64,000 nt of DNA from Candidatus Poseidoniaceae archaeon (GTDB taxonomy: Archaea; Thermoplasmatota; Poseidoniia; Poseidoniales; Poseidoniaceae). The DNA is taken from NCBI GenBank assembly GCA_949372645.1, contig CASIAP010000007.1:1-64000 (forward strand), in the 5' to 3' direction. Every line of letters starts with the position of its first letter. Position 1 is the first letter of the stretch. The notes under the pieces were generated by a model that was not told the origin of the DNA, made no database searches, and worked only from the letters and a program-made list of their open reading frames with translations. The position numbers and the translations under genes were made by a program. Below, in pieces: positions 26,401 to 35,865 of this stretch.

Positions 26401-27529
26401 TCCAAAGAGCGACACTTAGTCCAAAGATGTGGTCAATGCCTAATTCAGATGACTTGAGTGGCCCAATGTGAAGGTTTAACCCTTCAATACGGGCAATAAA
26501 CATGGCGAGTACGATTTCTCCAACGAGCACAATCGAAGCCTTTTGTATTAATTCTGAACGAAGTTCTTGCCGTGAAGCGTAGTATCCTTGGATAGCGATG
26601 ATGAAGATAAGCAGCGACATTGCACCACCTGCACCATCGGTATCGGCACCTGTATTGAATACTTCAAAGAGAATTGGAGTGAGTCCAGACACCACCGCCA
26701 CAACAACAAAATTCAGTGCTTTATTTGAACGAAGTGCCATTTCCATAGCAGCAAAACAGAGCAAAATAAGTGAGAGCCCCATTTCGTATGAAATCTTATT
26801 TTCCGTCCATGTCATCCACGGCCCCATTCCAGCTCCAACCAAGACTAATATTGGTGCATATGCCGCGACAGCACGGCCAAAACCAGTGGCGCCTTTAAAG
26901 CGCTTTAAGAGCTGAATTTCACCAAATATCAGCGCCAGCATGGCTGCTGTTTGGACATAGATTGCTTTTGCATTTGGATGCCATTCTACGAATTCCTGTG
27001 TGTCAGGGTCGTCCCAGCCCTTTGCGTTGAACTCTGCAGCGTTACCAAAGAGCTCAGTCCAACCTTCTCCTGTGACAAAGCCGATTAAAAACCGTGAACC
27101 CCAAATGGTCCCGATAGTAGCGAAAAAGAATCCTATACCGAGCATATAATCTTGTACTTCATACAGGACAAAATCGTTTTTTTTACTCTGAGCATAAATC
27201 CACCCAATGGCAATACCAGCAGATAAAAACCCACCTAAAAACAAGACTAAGAAATCATTATTTGTAGCACCTTCAGCAAATGCAATTTGATACAAACCAC
27301 CCCAAATCGCTGCTAAAGCGATACACATCATGATGAGTTGTGAAAATTTCATCAGTGAACGATTGGAATCTGAAATCGATTGACCTGGTGACCGAATCAT
27401 CATTGGCTGTTCGATGGGCTTCGAATCGACATAAATCGCACTTGAAGGCGCTGGTTGGGTGGATTTTGGCAACAACCCTTGTTCTGATATGTTCATTCTT
27501 CGTGGTGCAGAACGTCTTGGAGCGGCCAT
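23408..27529 (-). CDS. Giant polytopic membrane protein of unknown function
   Basis: The protein has about 1,373 residues from the ATG at 27529 (MAAPRRSAPRRMNISEQ); an upstream in-frame extension to 27625 looks non-coding. A cytoplasmic-looking N-terminus of about 80 residues is followed by at least thirty hydrophobic segments with very short loops, and then by a soluble tail. The tail has two copies of an IPEPVTKE(S/A)AEVPEVVE unit and a final small domain ending FNSNGQIVIDWVAV. I see no transporter, polymerase or glycosyltransferase motif. The design recalls DUF2339-like giant membrane proteins, but I cannot confirm this. It is divergent from a secreted subtilase. Confidence 0.8.
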   Translation of the reverse strand: MAAPRRSAPRRMNISEQGLLPKSTQPAPSSAIYVDSKPIEQPMMIRSPGQSISDSNRSLMKFSQLIMMCIALAAIWGGLYQIAFAEGATNNDFLVLFLGGFLSAGIAIGWIYAQSKKNDFVLYEVQDYMLGIGFFFATIGTIWGSRFLIGFVTGEGWTELFGNAAEFNAKGWDDPDTQEFVEWHPNAKAIYVQTAAMLALIFGEIQLLKRFKGATGFGRAVAAYAPILVLVGAGMGPWMTWTENKISYEMGLSLILLCFAAMEMALRSNKALNFVVVAVVSGLTPILFEVFNTGADTDGAGGAMSLLIFIIAIQGYYASRQELRSELIQKASIVLVGEIVLAMFIARIEGLNLHIGPLKSSELGIDHIFGLSVALWIAVLVFYFPAVQQRRVPWMPIGLAAALIMLPNDGSALPWIITLLMIPYMLFFAKATRRWVADFTVTALALSYFLTDVFANIGDIPLKETFGFNGMQVIIPLALFCISEFARKKDKISNWTHLMILGSIVLSRTILQAEDWFMPWIFIGYMLYLARNTFEQLTTESPLKEKMQATMVALIANGSMVLLAAVNRLNLPEFLQNLPLPEYFNYQIFILGALGYWVLYPARNIELDLGLLFNWTKRYAVSVPVYNIETDSWVFQTGQELKEDVDWVRKNSWSQLTRLSLLIPFFMMSFSLITMVNPWGAEFDIPGTESLVGGPWILLLLVPVVALVLEIKNMDIISSTVRSAGVWVLFTIALPISIAFYSIRERMQTDVDYSTTTIIPFAILLDVILLSAPLYVNWLITKRGIDDDHLSVNADAWAMLGLIGLACLDNSGGLLLISMIGLVTVRCVQHRHIWPLMLSPIAFFLLNAHWLKSAGISRFIIEAIDSTNYDFAEFGFLSLTRLGGIFITLQMAYVLIMDNKFVKQSQTGREVLPFYLVWGWALIGVLAASSSVGWIPAILFAYLIIHSWTSGKVNSLPILHLGLAISLLIGMGIEQMFDTFTQAFSWSVLLTACSALTFVSLNSKDLLFKYVSHETGTEIPQQKRQEVVNTLYILTYVAFVLSFDALLGLGTLAGAILLTRDIVIKGYSNALFFAPAIHALALTNLIIQLEIDSIDIGIPIGIFLMIEGLAISWLSLQNDKMYELEFFEWEHDNQFLDFLDRLGMAGVLSALAGIFFVFGEIDQWSLAWILTTVILIAVGIQGYAPDYEARWRRMFGGYGSILSFVAFSMNVDNETMKALSFVGVGLIALGWGFLTMQRLEDDEVVYEMGEPQPQESIPNIQKASLLDKAQKTIEYIPEPVTKESAEVPEVVEEEFKGIPEPVTKEAAEVPEVVEQMLLPMPDTIETSKGFEIRLPPGKLEAIIKSIGSTPHEGYKAVISFNSNGQIVIDWVAV
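23589..23701 (-). repeat. Two 47-bp repeats at 66-bp period in the giant membrane protein gene
   Basis: Units at 23589-23635 and 23655-23701 encode the repeated peptide PEPVTKExAEVPEVVE in the cytoplasmic tail. The period is 66 bp (22 codons). DNA similarity is high but not perfect, so the duplication is not very recent. Confidence 0.7.
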
Positions 27530-27684
27530 AATAATCAAACTTACTATTTTGGAACAGGCTTTAACAATTGACCCGTTCATACATTCGAAATGCCAAATAT
27601 TGAAGCATATTAATCCGTTCACCACTTTTTACACTTTATTTCAATGGGTTCAAAAGTCGGCGGCGATTGGGTCGATTAGGTGAA

Positions 27685-29691
27685 ATGATGTTTGTATCAC
27701 GAAAAGCAATAACTTTACTCTGTTTGAGTATTATGGTTCTTCCAACTTTGGCTATGGCTGTACCGGTTACTGCTCAACAAGAGGATGTTGAAGAAATAGG
27801 CTGGTGGGTTAATACAACGGTTGACCGGAACGGTAACGGTATTGGAGATATGATCGAAGTTCACAAAGACAGCCCACTTTTCCTTGATGAAGCGAATACT
27901 CTTCCTTTAATCATCGATTTCGACCATACGCCTGGTGCTGAAGAAATCGCTTTACTCGAACGGGAAATTGATTTTCAACACCAGTGGACTTTGGAAGGAA
28001 TTGATGCCTTAGCAGGCCGAGTTCCTGTCGAATCAATCCTTGATGCAGCGACCTTACCAGGCGTTATCATGCTTGAATTGGATGGCATTCTTTCAGTGAA
28101 TAACGGTGATGCAGCAGTTCTTCACGGCGTTGATACCGTGTGGGCAGATACTGGCTATGACGGTGCAGGGTCTGCAGTCGCTATTATCGATACTGGAATC
28201 GACGGTGCTCACGCAAGTCTTGACGATCTTGATGATGACAATTCGACCAATGATCCGAAAGTCATCGCATTCTATGACCCGGTAAATAATCCAACCTTAG
28301 TCAATGGAACTGAAGTGTTCCCTTACGATGACCAAGGACATGGCTCCCATTGTGCAGGTACTACTGCAGGTACTGGCGCTCCGAATTATGAGCATGTTGG
28401 AATGGCCCCTCAAGCCTTCTTAGTTGGTGTTAAAGTTCTCGATGCAGGTGGTTCAGGTTCCTTCGCTACTGTGATGGCTGGAATGGAGTGGACCGTTGAA
28501 AACCGCTACAAGTTCAATATCCGAGCAGCTTCGATGAGCCTTGGAGGCCCAGGCCTTGCAGAGTGGGCTTCATCTGATGATGACAGTGTAAACCGTTATG
28601 CTAATGAGATGATGACTGCAGGAATTGCAATCTTCATAGCGGCAGGAAACAACGCAGTTTCCGCTCAAATTGGAACACCAGGTTCGGCAGAAGATGCCAT
28701 CACTGTCGGAGCATTGGACAAGAATTCAGCCATTGCAGTTTATTCAAGTCAAGGCCCGACTGAGGAAGGCCGAGTCAAACCAAACATTGCTTATGTCGGT
28801 AGCAATGTCATGTCGGTAGCCTTCAACACTGGTGACCAATACACCGACATGTCTGGAACTTCAATGGCCACTCCAGGTGCTGCAGGTGTTGCTGCACTGA
28901 TGTTCCAAGCGAATCCCGACCTTTCACCTTTCGATATCAAAAATATAATGCAAGAAACGGCAACATATCGTTTGTGTATATACATGGCTGCAAACGAACC
29001 TTGCCTTGAAGATGCCATTCCAAAAAACCGTCAAAACAACGTCTATGGGCATGGCGAAGTACGAGCTCTTGATGCTGTTTATGAAGCAGCAGAACGAGAT
29101 TATGTATTTGACACCTCATTAGATGTCTCACTTACGACTGAAAACGGTAATGACAATCGTATCCATATGTTCCCTGAAGATTCTTTGTCGTATTCGGCAC
29201 TTGGTGATGTTGATACCATCCAATGGCGTAGTAATCACTTACGAGACGACTGGTCAAACATCCACAGTTTTGATGATGGAGACACCAGTGGGACCTTGTC
29301 GGCGATTGATATCATTCACCAACTTGAACACCTTCCGGGTATTGACATTGAAGGAAACCACACTGTCTCACTCCGTGGTATCAAAGCCAACGATACGGGC
29401 GGTCACACCTCTTCTCCTTTGATCACTGCAAACATCATGCTGATGGATACAGACTCGGCCTTTGAAACAAAAGTTGATGCATCAGGTATGTCTTCAAATG
29501 TAATGTTTATGGGGATTGGGGCATTCATTGTTCTCTTCATTCTTGTTCTCTTTGTCGTGAATATTATTTCAACGAAAGAAGAAGGAACATTTGCAGGAAT
29601 CGACTTCAATACATTAGGGAATGAAGGCACAATTGAGACCAATTCCAATGCTGTGCTAATTGGGACACTTCAAGAAACATCAGAACCGTAG
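27685..29691 (+). CDS. Secreted, membrane-anchored subtilisin-like serine protease (S8)
   Basis: The protein has about 668 residues. It has a signal peptide ending near VPVTAQQ, an I9-like propeptide region (LPLIIDFDHTPGAEEIALLE onward), a catalytic domain with Asp169 (AIIDTGIDGAH), His219 (DQGHGSHCAG), the oxyanion Asn (AAGNNA) and Ser393 (SGTSMATPGAAG), then a C-terminal beta-rich region and a membrane anchor (MGIGAFIVLFILVLFVVNII) with a short acidic tail. It should digest proteins at the cell surface, in line with a protein-consuming lifestyle. I choose ATG 27685 after AGGTG; a TTG at 27667 is in frame. Confidence 0.92.
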   Translation: MMFVSRKAITLLCLSIMVLPTLAMAVPVTAQQEDVEEIGWWVNTTVDRNGNGIGDMIEVHKDSPLFLDEANTLPLIIDFDHTPGAEEIALLEREIDFQHQWTLEGIDALAGRVPVESILDAATLPGVIMLELDGILSVNNGDAAVLHGVDTVWADTGYDGAGSAVAIIDTGIDGAHASLDDLDDDNSTNDPKVIAFYDPVNNPTLVNGTEVFPYDDQGHGSHCAGTTAGTGAPNYEHVGMAPQAFLVGVKVLDAGGSGSFATVMAGMEWTVENRYKFNIRAASMSLGGPGLAEWASSDDDSVNRYANEMMTAGIAIFIAAGNNAVSAQIGTPGSAEDAITVGALDKNSAIAVYSSQGPTEEGRVKPNIAYVGSNVMSVAFNTGDQYTDMSGTSMATPGAAGVAALMFQANPDLSPFDIKNIMQETATYRLCIYMAANEPCLEDAIPKNRQNNVYGHGEVRALDAVYEAAERDYVFDTSLDVSLTTENGNDNRIHMFPEDSLSYSALGDVDTIQWRSNHLRDDWSNIHSFDDGDTSGTLSAIDIIHQLEHLPGIDIEGNHTVSLRGIKANDTGGHTSSPLITANIMLMDTDSAFETKVDASGMSSNVMFMGIGAFIVLFILVLFVVNIISTKEEGTFAGIDFNTLGNEGTIETNSNAVLIGTLQETSEP

Positions 29692-29781
29692 TGAAAACCG
29701 CGGTTATTACGGACCTTAGAAAGAGCCTTTGACGAGTTATTCCGGAGATGAACTCAAAAGTTAGAACCGTGAGCTCTGTTC

Positions 29782-31383
29782 ATGCGCTGGCCAAAAGACC
29801 CGACAGGAAAGGGCCATCCGCGTATCAATCGGATTTATCGCTTAGTCCGCAGACTTTCCAGATCATTGGTGAGTATTTGGTTTCGAGAGATCAACATTGT
29901 CGATGATGAAAACATACCGCCGGAGGGTGGAATCATCTTCATTTCTTGGCACCCGAGTGGATTAATTGATCCGATGCTCATGCACGCCTCACTTCCAGGT
30001 AAACTCTCTATGATTGCCAAACATACACTGTTTAATATTCCAATTTTAGGCCGAATGATCCGCAGTGCTGGAGCAGTTCCAATCGAGCGTTCACAAGACA
30101 GTAATGACCAACATGGCTCGAAAGACAGAAATAAGCAACAATTGGATAATGTGGCTTCCGTTGTTGCAGACGGTGGCCGTTTGATTATTTTTCCAGAAGG
30201 AACAACCCATACTGAATCATCTGTAAAACGAGCGCGTTCAGGTGCGGCTCGAATACTTCTTGCAGCTCGTCGAAAAGCCCAAGAAGGTGGTAAACCATTG
30301 CCTCAATTGGTTCCAATTGGACTCCACTATTCTGAATCACAAACGTTCCGTGAACGAGCCGCAGTGGTCGTCGAACGCGTGATGCAATTCGAAGCAATTC
30401 CTGAACTCATTGAAGATGAAGAGAAACAAGATCTGCTTGATAGGGCTTGGGTCAATTTAGTGACCGATTCAATCGGTATTGAATTGAAGCGAGCGAGCCT
30501 TTCAAAGACCACATGGAGGGAACGAACGCTTATTTGGAAGAGCCGAAGTCTGGCCTATGCAGAGAAAATCCGCCAATCGGGTGGTAAACTGGTTAAACCT
30601 ACTTATGCTGAATCAGTGTTAGGAGCGCGACGCATTCGAGCGGGCTGGGAATATTTAGCCGAGAAAGATCCCGATTTGACGTCAAAGTTAGTCGAAGATT
30701 GTGAGGAACATTTCGAGCAACTCGAGCAACGAACTCTGACTCCACTGGACGTCGATGCTCGACCTGAGCGCCTTACGACATGGTCATCGATGAAATTGTT
30801 CATCTCATGGACTTGGTCTGCGGTTTGGATGCTTGGTCTGGTCACATGGAGCGCTATTTTTGGCAACCTTCCCCCCTACCGTGGTAATGCTCTTGCCATT
30901 CGAATCATGAAAAAACGAGGTGCAGACCAATCGATCATTGGTACGCTCAAAGTGATCACAGCAGTCGTCTTCTTTCCACTTTGGTGGCTCGTTGCATCAG
31001 GTGGGCTGACTTGGATGCTCCTTGCTGAGGCCAGCCCAGTGAACGAATTCTTGCAATTGCATTGGTTGTTGGCTATGTTAACTGAATTACCCGTTGCTTT
31101 GGTATTCATTCTCCTGTTTCTTTGGTGGCCGGCATCAGGAAAACTCCATTTGCGCCTGTATGGTCGCTTGGTCGTCAAATCACGTCAACTTCGACGCTGG
31201 AAGGTGTGGAAAGATGATCAGCATAATTGGGATGAATTAGTCCGGCATCAAAGACTTCTCGCTGGTCGCTTAGTTGGTTTGGGTGAAGGGCTTGTATTGC
31301 CGGGAGATGAGGATTGGATTGATCCACCTGCAGGTAAAGATGATGCAGGTTCTGTGAAAAAACGAGCACCTGCCCAAGTTTGA
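29782..31383 (+). CDS. PlsC-type glycerolipid acyltransferase with C-terminal membrane segments
   Basis: The protein has 533 residues. The acyltransferase domain (about 20-230) has the variant catalytic box WHPSGLIDP, with His57 and Asp63 in the HX5D spacing seen in Gpt2/Sct1-like G3P acyltransferases, and motif III FPEGTT (137-142). The C-terminal half has two or three hydrophobic segments (about 345-450). It would acylate glycerol-3-phosphate or a lysophosphatidate at the membrane. Fatty-acyl ester lipids are not the classical archaeal type. With gpsA in the same window, it suggests G3P-based or ester lipids. Confidence 0.85.
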   Translation: MRWPKDPTGKGHPRINRIYRLVRRLSRSLVSIWFREINIVDDENIPPEGGIIFISWHPSGLIDPMLMHASLPGKLSMIAKHTLFNIPILGRMIRSAGAVPIERSQDSNDQHGSKDRNKQQLDNVASVVADGGRLIIFPEGTTHTESSVKRARSGAARILLAARRKAQEGGKPLPQLVPIGLHYSESQTFRERAAVVVERVMQFEAIPELIEDEEKQDLLDRAWVNLVTDSIGIELKRASLSKTTWRERTLIWKSRSLAYAEKIRQSGGKLVKPTYAESVLGARRIRAGWEYLAEKDPDLTSKLVEDCEEHFEQLEQRTLTPLDVDARPERLTTWSSMKLFISWTWSAVWMLGLVTWSAIFGNLPPYRGNALAIRIMKKRGADQSIIGTLKVITAVVFFPLWWLVASGGLTWMLLAEASPVNEFLQLHWLLAMLTELPVALVFILLFLWWPASGKLHLRLYGRLVVKSRQLRRWKVWKDDQHNWDELVRHQRLLAGRLVGLGEGLVLPGDEDWIDPPAGKDDAGSVKKRAPAQV

Positions 31384-31433
31384 ACTCGGGAAGAGTTCGT
31401 GCTCTCTCAATCAAGAGCATACCCTAGGTTGAT

Positions 31434-32072
31434 ATGCAGGGGCCACTACCTCGCCTTTGGCGACTGATTATGGTAGGCAGTGAACACATCGAAATGATAC
31501 CTTCTCCTGCCAAGAATATTTGGTCTGCAGAAGTGAATGGCAGACCTGTAGAAGTTTTGATACCCTCAAATGCAATTCTACTTGATGTGCTCCGCGACAA
31601 GGTCGGAACACTGGGCGTAAAGCGTGGGTGTGACCTCGGTACATGCGGTTGTTGTACGGTAATGGTCGACGGCGCTCCTCGACTTTCATGCCTCTGCTTG
31701 GCCGGTCAAGTTGAAGGTTCTGCCATCACGACAGTTGAAGGGTTAGCGGACGGTGCACATTTGGCGCCAATTCAATCCTGCTTTGCCGAGTATGGAGGCT
31801 CACAATGCGGCTTTTGCACACCCGGATTTTTGATCAGCGCTCAAGCGTTATTGAATGAAAACGATACCCCAACAGACCAAGAAATAGCTTGTGCTATCGA
31901 TGGTAACCTTTGCCGTTGTACTGGTTACCAACAAATTATTGAATCAATCCAAGGTGCTGCAGCGATTCATCGCGGTGAAGTCGAAGCGGCTGCTCCGGCT
32001 AGCGATGCGCACCCAGATCCACATCCCGATGGGCCTGATGAACCCAATATGCCTCCAGGCCACGCACGGTGA
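31434..32072 (+). CDS. Molybdenum hydroxylase small [2Fe-2S] subunit (4-hydroxybenzoyl-CoA reductase gamma-like)
   Basis: The protein has 212 residues and two [2Fe-2S] clusters: the plant ferredoxin-like one at C66, C71, C74 and C86 ([10 protein letters not shown] and LSC), and the helical one at C125, C128, C160 and C162 (CGFCTPGF and CRCTGY). It passes electrons between the molybdenum and FAD subunits. The N-terminal 13 residues before MVGSEHIEM may not be translated; a second ATG is at 31470. The His/Asp/Pro-rich tail of about 35 residues is unusual. The stop overlaps the large-subunit start (GTGA). Confidence 0.92.
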   Translation: MQGPLPRLWRLIMVGSEHIEMIPSPAKNIWSAEVNGRPVEVLIPSNAILLDVLRDKVGTLGVKRGCDLGTCGCCTVMVDGAPRLSCLCLAGQVEGSAITTVEGLADGAHLAPIQSCFAEYGGSQCGFCTPGFLISAQALLNENDTPTDQEIACAIDGNLCRCTGYQQIIESIQGAAAIHRGEVEAAAPASDAHPDPHPDGPDEPNMPPGHAR

Positions 32073-34882
32073 TTTTCATGTCTGAAGGATACCGTCAACA
32101 ACCAGGTGGCCCCGGCCAAACTACTCGTAAAGATGGCAAGCGTGTCGCAGGGAAACAAGCGTTTCCCCCCCCTGGTTCAGGGGGCTCAAAACCACAAATG
32201 GCTCCCCGCGATTTAGATTTTATTCCCGAATCTGTTGGAGGCAAAGAGCCGCAACCTGCAGGATCTCACATCCATGACCGTGTTCGAACTGGAACCAGTG
32301 TTGGTAGAGAAATGCCCTTGGTCGATTCGAATGCTAAAGTGACAGGTCAAGCATGGTATGGGGATGACGTCCGACTGCCCAATGAAGCGATTGGAAAAAT
32401 TCTGCGTTCCCCTCACCATTATGCTAAAATAAAGTCGATTGACACTTCACGTGTTGAAGCACTTCCCGGCGTTCTTGCAGTTTCAACTGGTGCTGACGCC
32501 CCCCAACGCTTTGGCGTACTTCCAGTGACAAAAGACGAGCATGCTATGGCTGTTGAGAAAGTCCGCCACGTTGGAGACCTGGTCGCATGTGTGGCTGCTA
32601 TCGACGAGGCAACTGCTTTGGAAGCACTGAACCTTTTCGACATTGAATGGGAACTCCTAGAGCCAGTCTTTGATCCAAAAAAGGGACTTGAAGATGCTGA
32701 TGAACCAATTCATTGGAGAGGTAAGTACCATTTGGCAAGAACTAACGTCCAAAAGCGAGTGTTTCAAGAATTTGGAGACCGGTCCTTGGTCGAAAAGCCA
32801 CATGCTGAATCATATGGGAAATGGAGTATGGCGGGTGTTCATCATGGTTTCACTGAACCGCACGCAGTAGTTGCGCACTGGGATCCGAACGGCCGATTAC
32901 AACTTTACACTCCTCAGCAAGTACCCCATTACACCCACCGAGCTCTTTCAACAGTGCTTGATGTCCCTATGCACCAAATCAACGTGATTCGTACCTTTGT
33001 AGGTGGTGGTTTTGGTGGTAAGTCTGATCCGTTCCCTCACGAAATGTGTGCGGCGATTTTATCGCGGAAATCAGGCCGACCTGTTCGAATTACCTTCGAC
33101 CGTGAAGAAGTCTACTGGATTAACCGAGGGCGCCACCCGAGCCATATCGAAGTCAAAATGACGGCTGATAAAGATGCTCGAATTTCCGGCTTTGATATCG
33201 ACGCTCTCATCGACGGTGGTGGTTTTGCATCGTTTGGTCACGTCACTTCATATTACAATGGAGTCTTGGCAACAGCGCCCTATGAATTGGGCTCATTCCA
33301 CTATACAGGCGCTCGTGTCTGGACAAACAAGCCTGCCTCGGGAGCCATGCGTGGCCACGGTGCAGTCAACACCCGTTGTGCTGTTGAAGTTGGATTGGAT
33401 GAAATGGCTGAAACTATGCAAGTCGACCCTATTGATTTGCGCTTGGCCAACCTCCTTCCCCCCCACAGCAGAACCATCAGTGGATTCCGAATCACCTCAA
33501 ACGGTATGCGTGAAGCACTCGAAAAGGTTCGGAAAGGCTCGAACTGGGATGAGAAATTCCGCCAAATGCCGCTCGGTAAAGGAATTGGAATTGGATGTGG
33601 ATTCTTTATTTCAGGTTCTGGCCTACCAATTCATTGGGACCCAAACCGATTCCCTCACGCTACGGTTCATATGCAAGTCGACATGGATGGTGGGGTGACA
33701 GTGCATACCGGTGCTGCAGATATCGGCCAAGGTTCGACCACTGCAGTCGCTCAAGTTGTTTCAGAAGTCCTCGCACTCCCCATTGAAATGATTCACGTTC
33801 GAAGCCATGAAAGCGATACATCACCAGTCGATTTGGGTTCATATTCCAGCCGCGTTACGTTCATGAACGCCAATGCTGCAATTCGGGCAGCACTTGAAAT
33901 CCGTGAACAATTGCTCAATGCTGCATGGGAGATTCTTGGCTATCATCCGAATAATCTCATCATGAACGATCGCCGAATTTACTACAAACACGATCCGGCA
34001 ATCGGAGTTTCATACCTCAAAGCCCTCCATAAAGCGCAAGAAGATAAAGGCGCTTTGATTGCAAGTGGAGCTTATCGCTCACCTCCAATGGGTGGAGTCC
34101 ACAAAGGAGCAGCAGCAGGTTTAGCACCGGCCTATTCGTTTTCAGCCTATGTCGCAGAAGTTGATGTCGACGTTGAAACTGGAATGATTAAGTGTACCAA
34201 TGTATGGGCAGCCCACGATTGTGGAAAAGCTCTCAATCCTTTGGCCGTCAAAGGTCAAATTATTGGCTCTTGTCACATGGGGCTTGGCCAAGTACTTTCA
34301 GAAAAGATGGTGTATGGTCGAACCGGGCATCTCCAAAACGCTAATCTTCTTGATTACAAAATCCCCTCTGTTCATGAAATGCCACACGTCGAACCAATCA
34401 TTGTTGAGTCGTGCGATCCAGAGGGACCATTCGGAGCCAAAGAGGCTGGTGAAGGGCCTTTGCTCCCTATTCTCCCTGCAGTAGTCAATGCAGTGTACGA
34501 TGCGATTGGGATTCGATTACGCACTCTTCCACTTACTCCTGACGTTGTCTTCAAAGGAATTGAAAAGGCGCTCAAAGCTTCTGAATTTGACGATCCAACC
34601 GACTTGCCTTCACCAACACTTACGTTCAGTTCGTTACAACCCAAACTGGTTGCTCGGGCACAAGAACATAAAATCCGAGATTTGGCACGTCAACGAACCG
34701 AAGATACAAGCCCCTATGTGAACGGAGTCTTGTTCGGGTTTGACCCAACTGTTCCATTAGAAGATCAAGTGGAAGGCTGGCGTACTGCCACAGAACCCGA
34801 TCCTGAACAACTTGCTGAACTTGGACTTGCAGGCCGTGCTTGGCTCAAGAAAGAACAGCGACAAATGGAAGGTGAAAATTAA
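32069..34882 (+). CDS. Molybdenum hydroxylase large subunit (4-hydroxybenzoyl-CoA reductase alpha-like)
   Basis: The molybdopterin-binding catalytic subunit has about 937 residues. It has [49 protein letters not shown] and [20 protein letters not shown], where the Glu of GEGP (about residue 795) is the family's catalytic base. The CO-dehydrogenase loop with its special Cys is absent. The GAKEAGEGP style and the matching medium subunit point to the 4-hydroxybenzoyl-CoA reductase branch rather than xanthine dehydrogenase. A Pro/Gly/Lys-rich N-terminal region of about 75 residues is extra. GTG 32069 or ATG 32078 may be the start. Confidence 0.92.
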   Translation: MIFMSEGYRQQPGGPGQTTRKDGKRVAGKQAFPPPGSGGSKPQMAPRDLDFIPESVGGKEPQPAGSHIHDRVRTGTSVGREMPLVDSNAKVTGQAWYGDDVRLPNEAIGKILRSPHHYAKIKSIDTSRVEALPGVLAVSTGADAPQRFGVLPVTKDEHAMAVEKVRHVGDLVACVAAIDEATALEALNLFDIEWELLEPVFDPKKGLEDADEPIHWRGKYHLARTNVQKRVFQEFGDRSLVEKPHAESYGKWSMAGVHHGFTEPHAVVAHWDPNGRLQLYTPQQVPHYTHRALSTVLDVPMHQINVIRTFVGGGFGGKSDPFPHEMCAAILSRKSGRPVRITFDREEVYWINRGRHPSHIEVKMTADKDARISGFDIDALIDGGGFASFGHVTSYYNGVLATAPYELGSFHYTGARVWTNKPASGAMRGHGAVNTRCAVEVGLDEMAETMQVDPIDLRLANLLPPHSRTISGFRITSNGMREALEKVRKGSNWDEKFRQMPLGKGIGIGCGFFISGSGLPIHWDPNRFPHATVHMQVDMDGGVTVHTGAADIGQGSTTAVAQVVSEVLALPIEMIHVRSHESDTSPVDLGSYSSRVTFMNANAAIRAALEIREQLLNAAWEILGYHPNNLIMNDRRIYYKHDPAIGVSYLKALHKAQEDKGALIASGAYRSPPMGGVHKGAAAGLAPAYSFSAYVAEVDVDVETGMIKCTNVWAAHDCGKALNPLAVKGQIIGSCHMGLGQVLSEKMVYGRTGHLQNANLLDYKIPSVHEMPHVEPIIVESCDPEGPFGAKEAGEGPLLPILPAVVNAVYDAIGIRLRTLPLTPDVVFKGIEKALKASEFDDPTDLPSPTLTFSSLQPKLVARAQEHKIRDLARQRTEDTSPYVNGVLFGFDPTVPLEDQVEGWRTATEPDPEQLAELGLAGRAWLKKEQRQMEGEN

Positions 34883-35856
34883 TGTTGATGCCACCGTTTA
34901 CACTTCATAACCCTACAACCGTTGAGGAAGCCTGTTCACTTGCGGGAGTCTTGCTTGGAAAAGGCGAAGAATTTGATTGGGTTGCAGGAGGTACTGACCT
35001 TCTCCCAAATTACAAATGGCACCTTAATCCAAAACCGCATGTTATTTCCCTGGCACGAATCGAAGGTGTTGACACGTTATCTCTTCATGAGATTGGTTGC
35101 ATGGCTCGACTGGCAGATTTGACAGTTGAAAACGGCATTCATCCGTTGATTGTTGAAGCTGCGAGCAAAGTTGCTTCCTCCCTCGTTCGACGTAACGCTA
35201 CACTCGGAGGAAACCTTTGCCTCGATACTCGATGCTTTTGGTATAACCAAGGTGAACTATGGCGTCGTTCTATAGATTGGTGCCATAAAGCCGACTGTGG
35301 GACGGGTGCCGATTGCCGTGTGATTCCGAATCAAAACACCTTATGTGTTGCAACCTACCAAGGGGATATTGCTCCAACATTGATGGTACTTGGGGCTGAA
35401 GTACATTTGATTGGGCCCAACGGTTTGCGAACACTCCCCCTTGCTGAGTTCTACCAACTCGACGGTATGACGAAAAATATTCTCAAAAAGGGAGAATTCT
35501 TGCTTAAAGTTACTCTTTCCAAAGAAGGCGCTGCCCGTATGGGTTCGTATCAAAAATTACGAGTTCGTGATTCATGGGATTTCCCTGAAGCAGGGGTTGC
35601 AGCATCATGGATTCCTGGCGATGTGAACTCACTTCAAATTGCTACTACTGCACTGGAATCTATTCCTCGATGCCACCCTGAAGAAGTGGCAGCTGTACTT
35701 GAAGAAGGGTGGGATGGAATGGTTTCGGTCAAAGCGCTTGCCGCTGCAGTGCGAAAGAGTGTCCAACCTGTTAACAATACCTCTTTACCACCTCGATATC
35801 GTAAATCTATGGTTCGTGTCTTAACCAAGAGAGCGGTTCAAAAAATGCTAGAATGA
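34882..35856 (+). CDS. Molybdenum hydroxylase FAD subunit with an extra Fe-S loop (4-hydroxybenzoyl-CoA reductase beta-like)
   Basis: The protein has 324 residues. It has the FAD-binding WVAGGTDLLPNYK and ATLGGNLCLDTRC. After this comes an insertion with Cys at 113, 118, 134, 139, 145 and 155. The matching loop of Thauera 4-hydroxybenzoyl-CoA reductase beta (NLCLDTRC, YNQ, W-R) holds an extra [4Fe-4S] cluster on four Cys. Then come GDIAPTLMVLGA and a C-terminal domain. The enzyme could reduce an aromatic acyl-CoA by removing its hydroxyl group, or run as an oxidative hydroxylase. The start overlaps the previous stop by one base. Confidence 0.9.
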   Translation: MLMPPFTLHNPTTVEEACSLAGVLLGKGEEFDWVAGGTDLLPNYKWHLNPKPHVISLARIEGVDTLSLHEIGCMARLADLTVENGIHPLIVEAASKVASSLVRRNATLGGNLCLDTRCFWYNQGELWRRSIDWCHKADCGTGADCRVIPNQNTLCVATYQGDIAPTLMVLGAEVHLIGPNGLRTLPLAEFYQLDGMTKNILKKGEFLLKVTLSKEGAARMGSYQKLRVRDSWDFPEAGVAASWIPGDVNSLQIATTALESIPRCHPEEVAAVLEEGWDGMVSVKALAAAVRKSVQPVNNTSLPPRYRKSMVRVLTKRAVQKMLE

Positions 35857-35865
35857 AGTGATACC

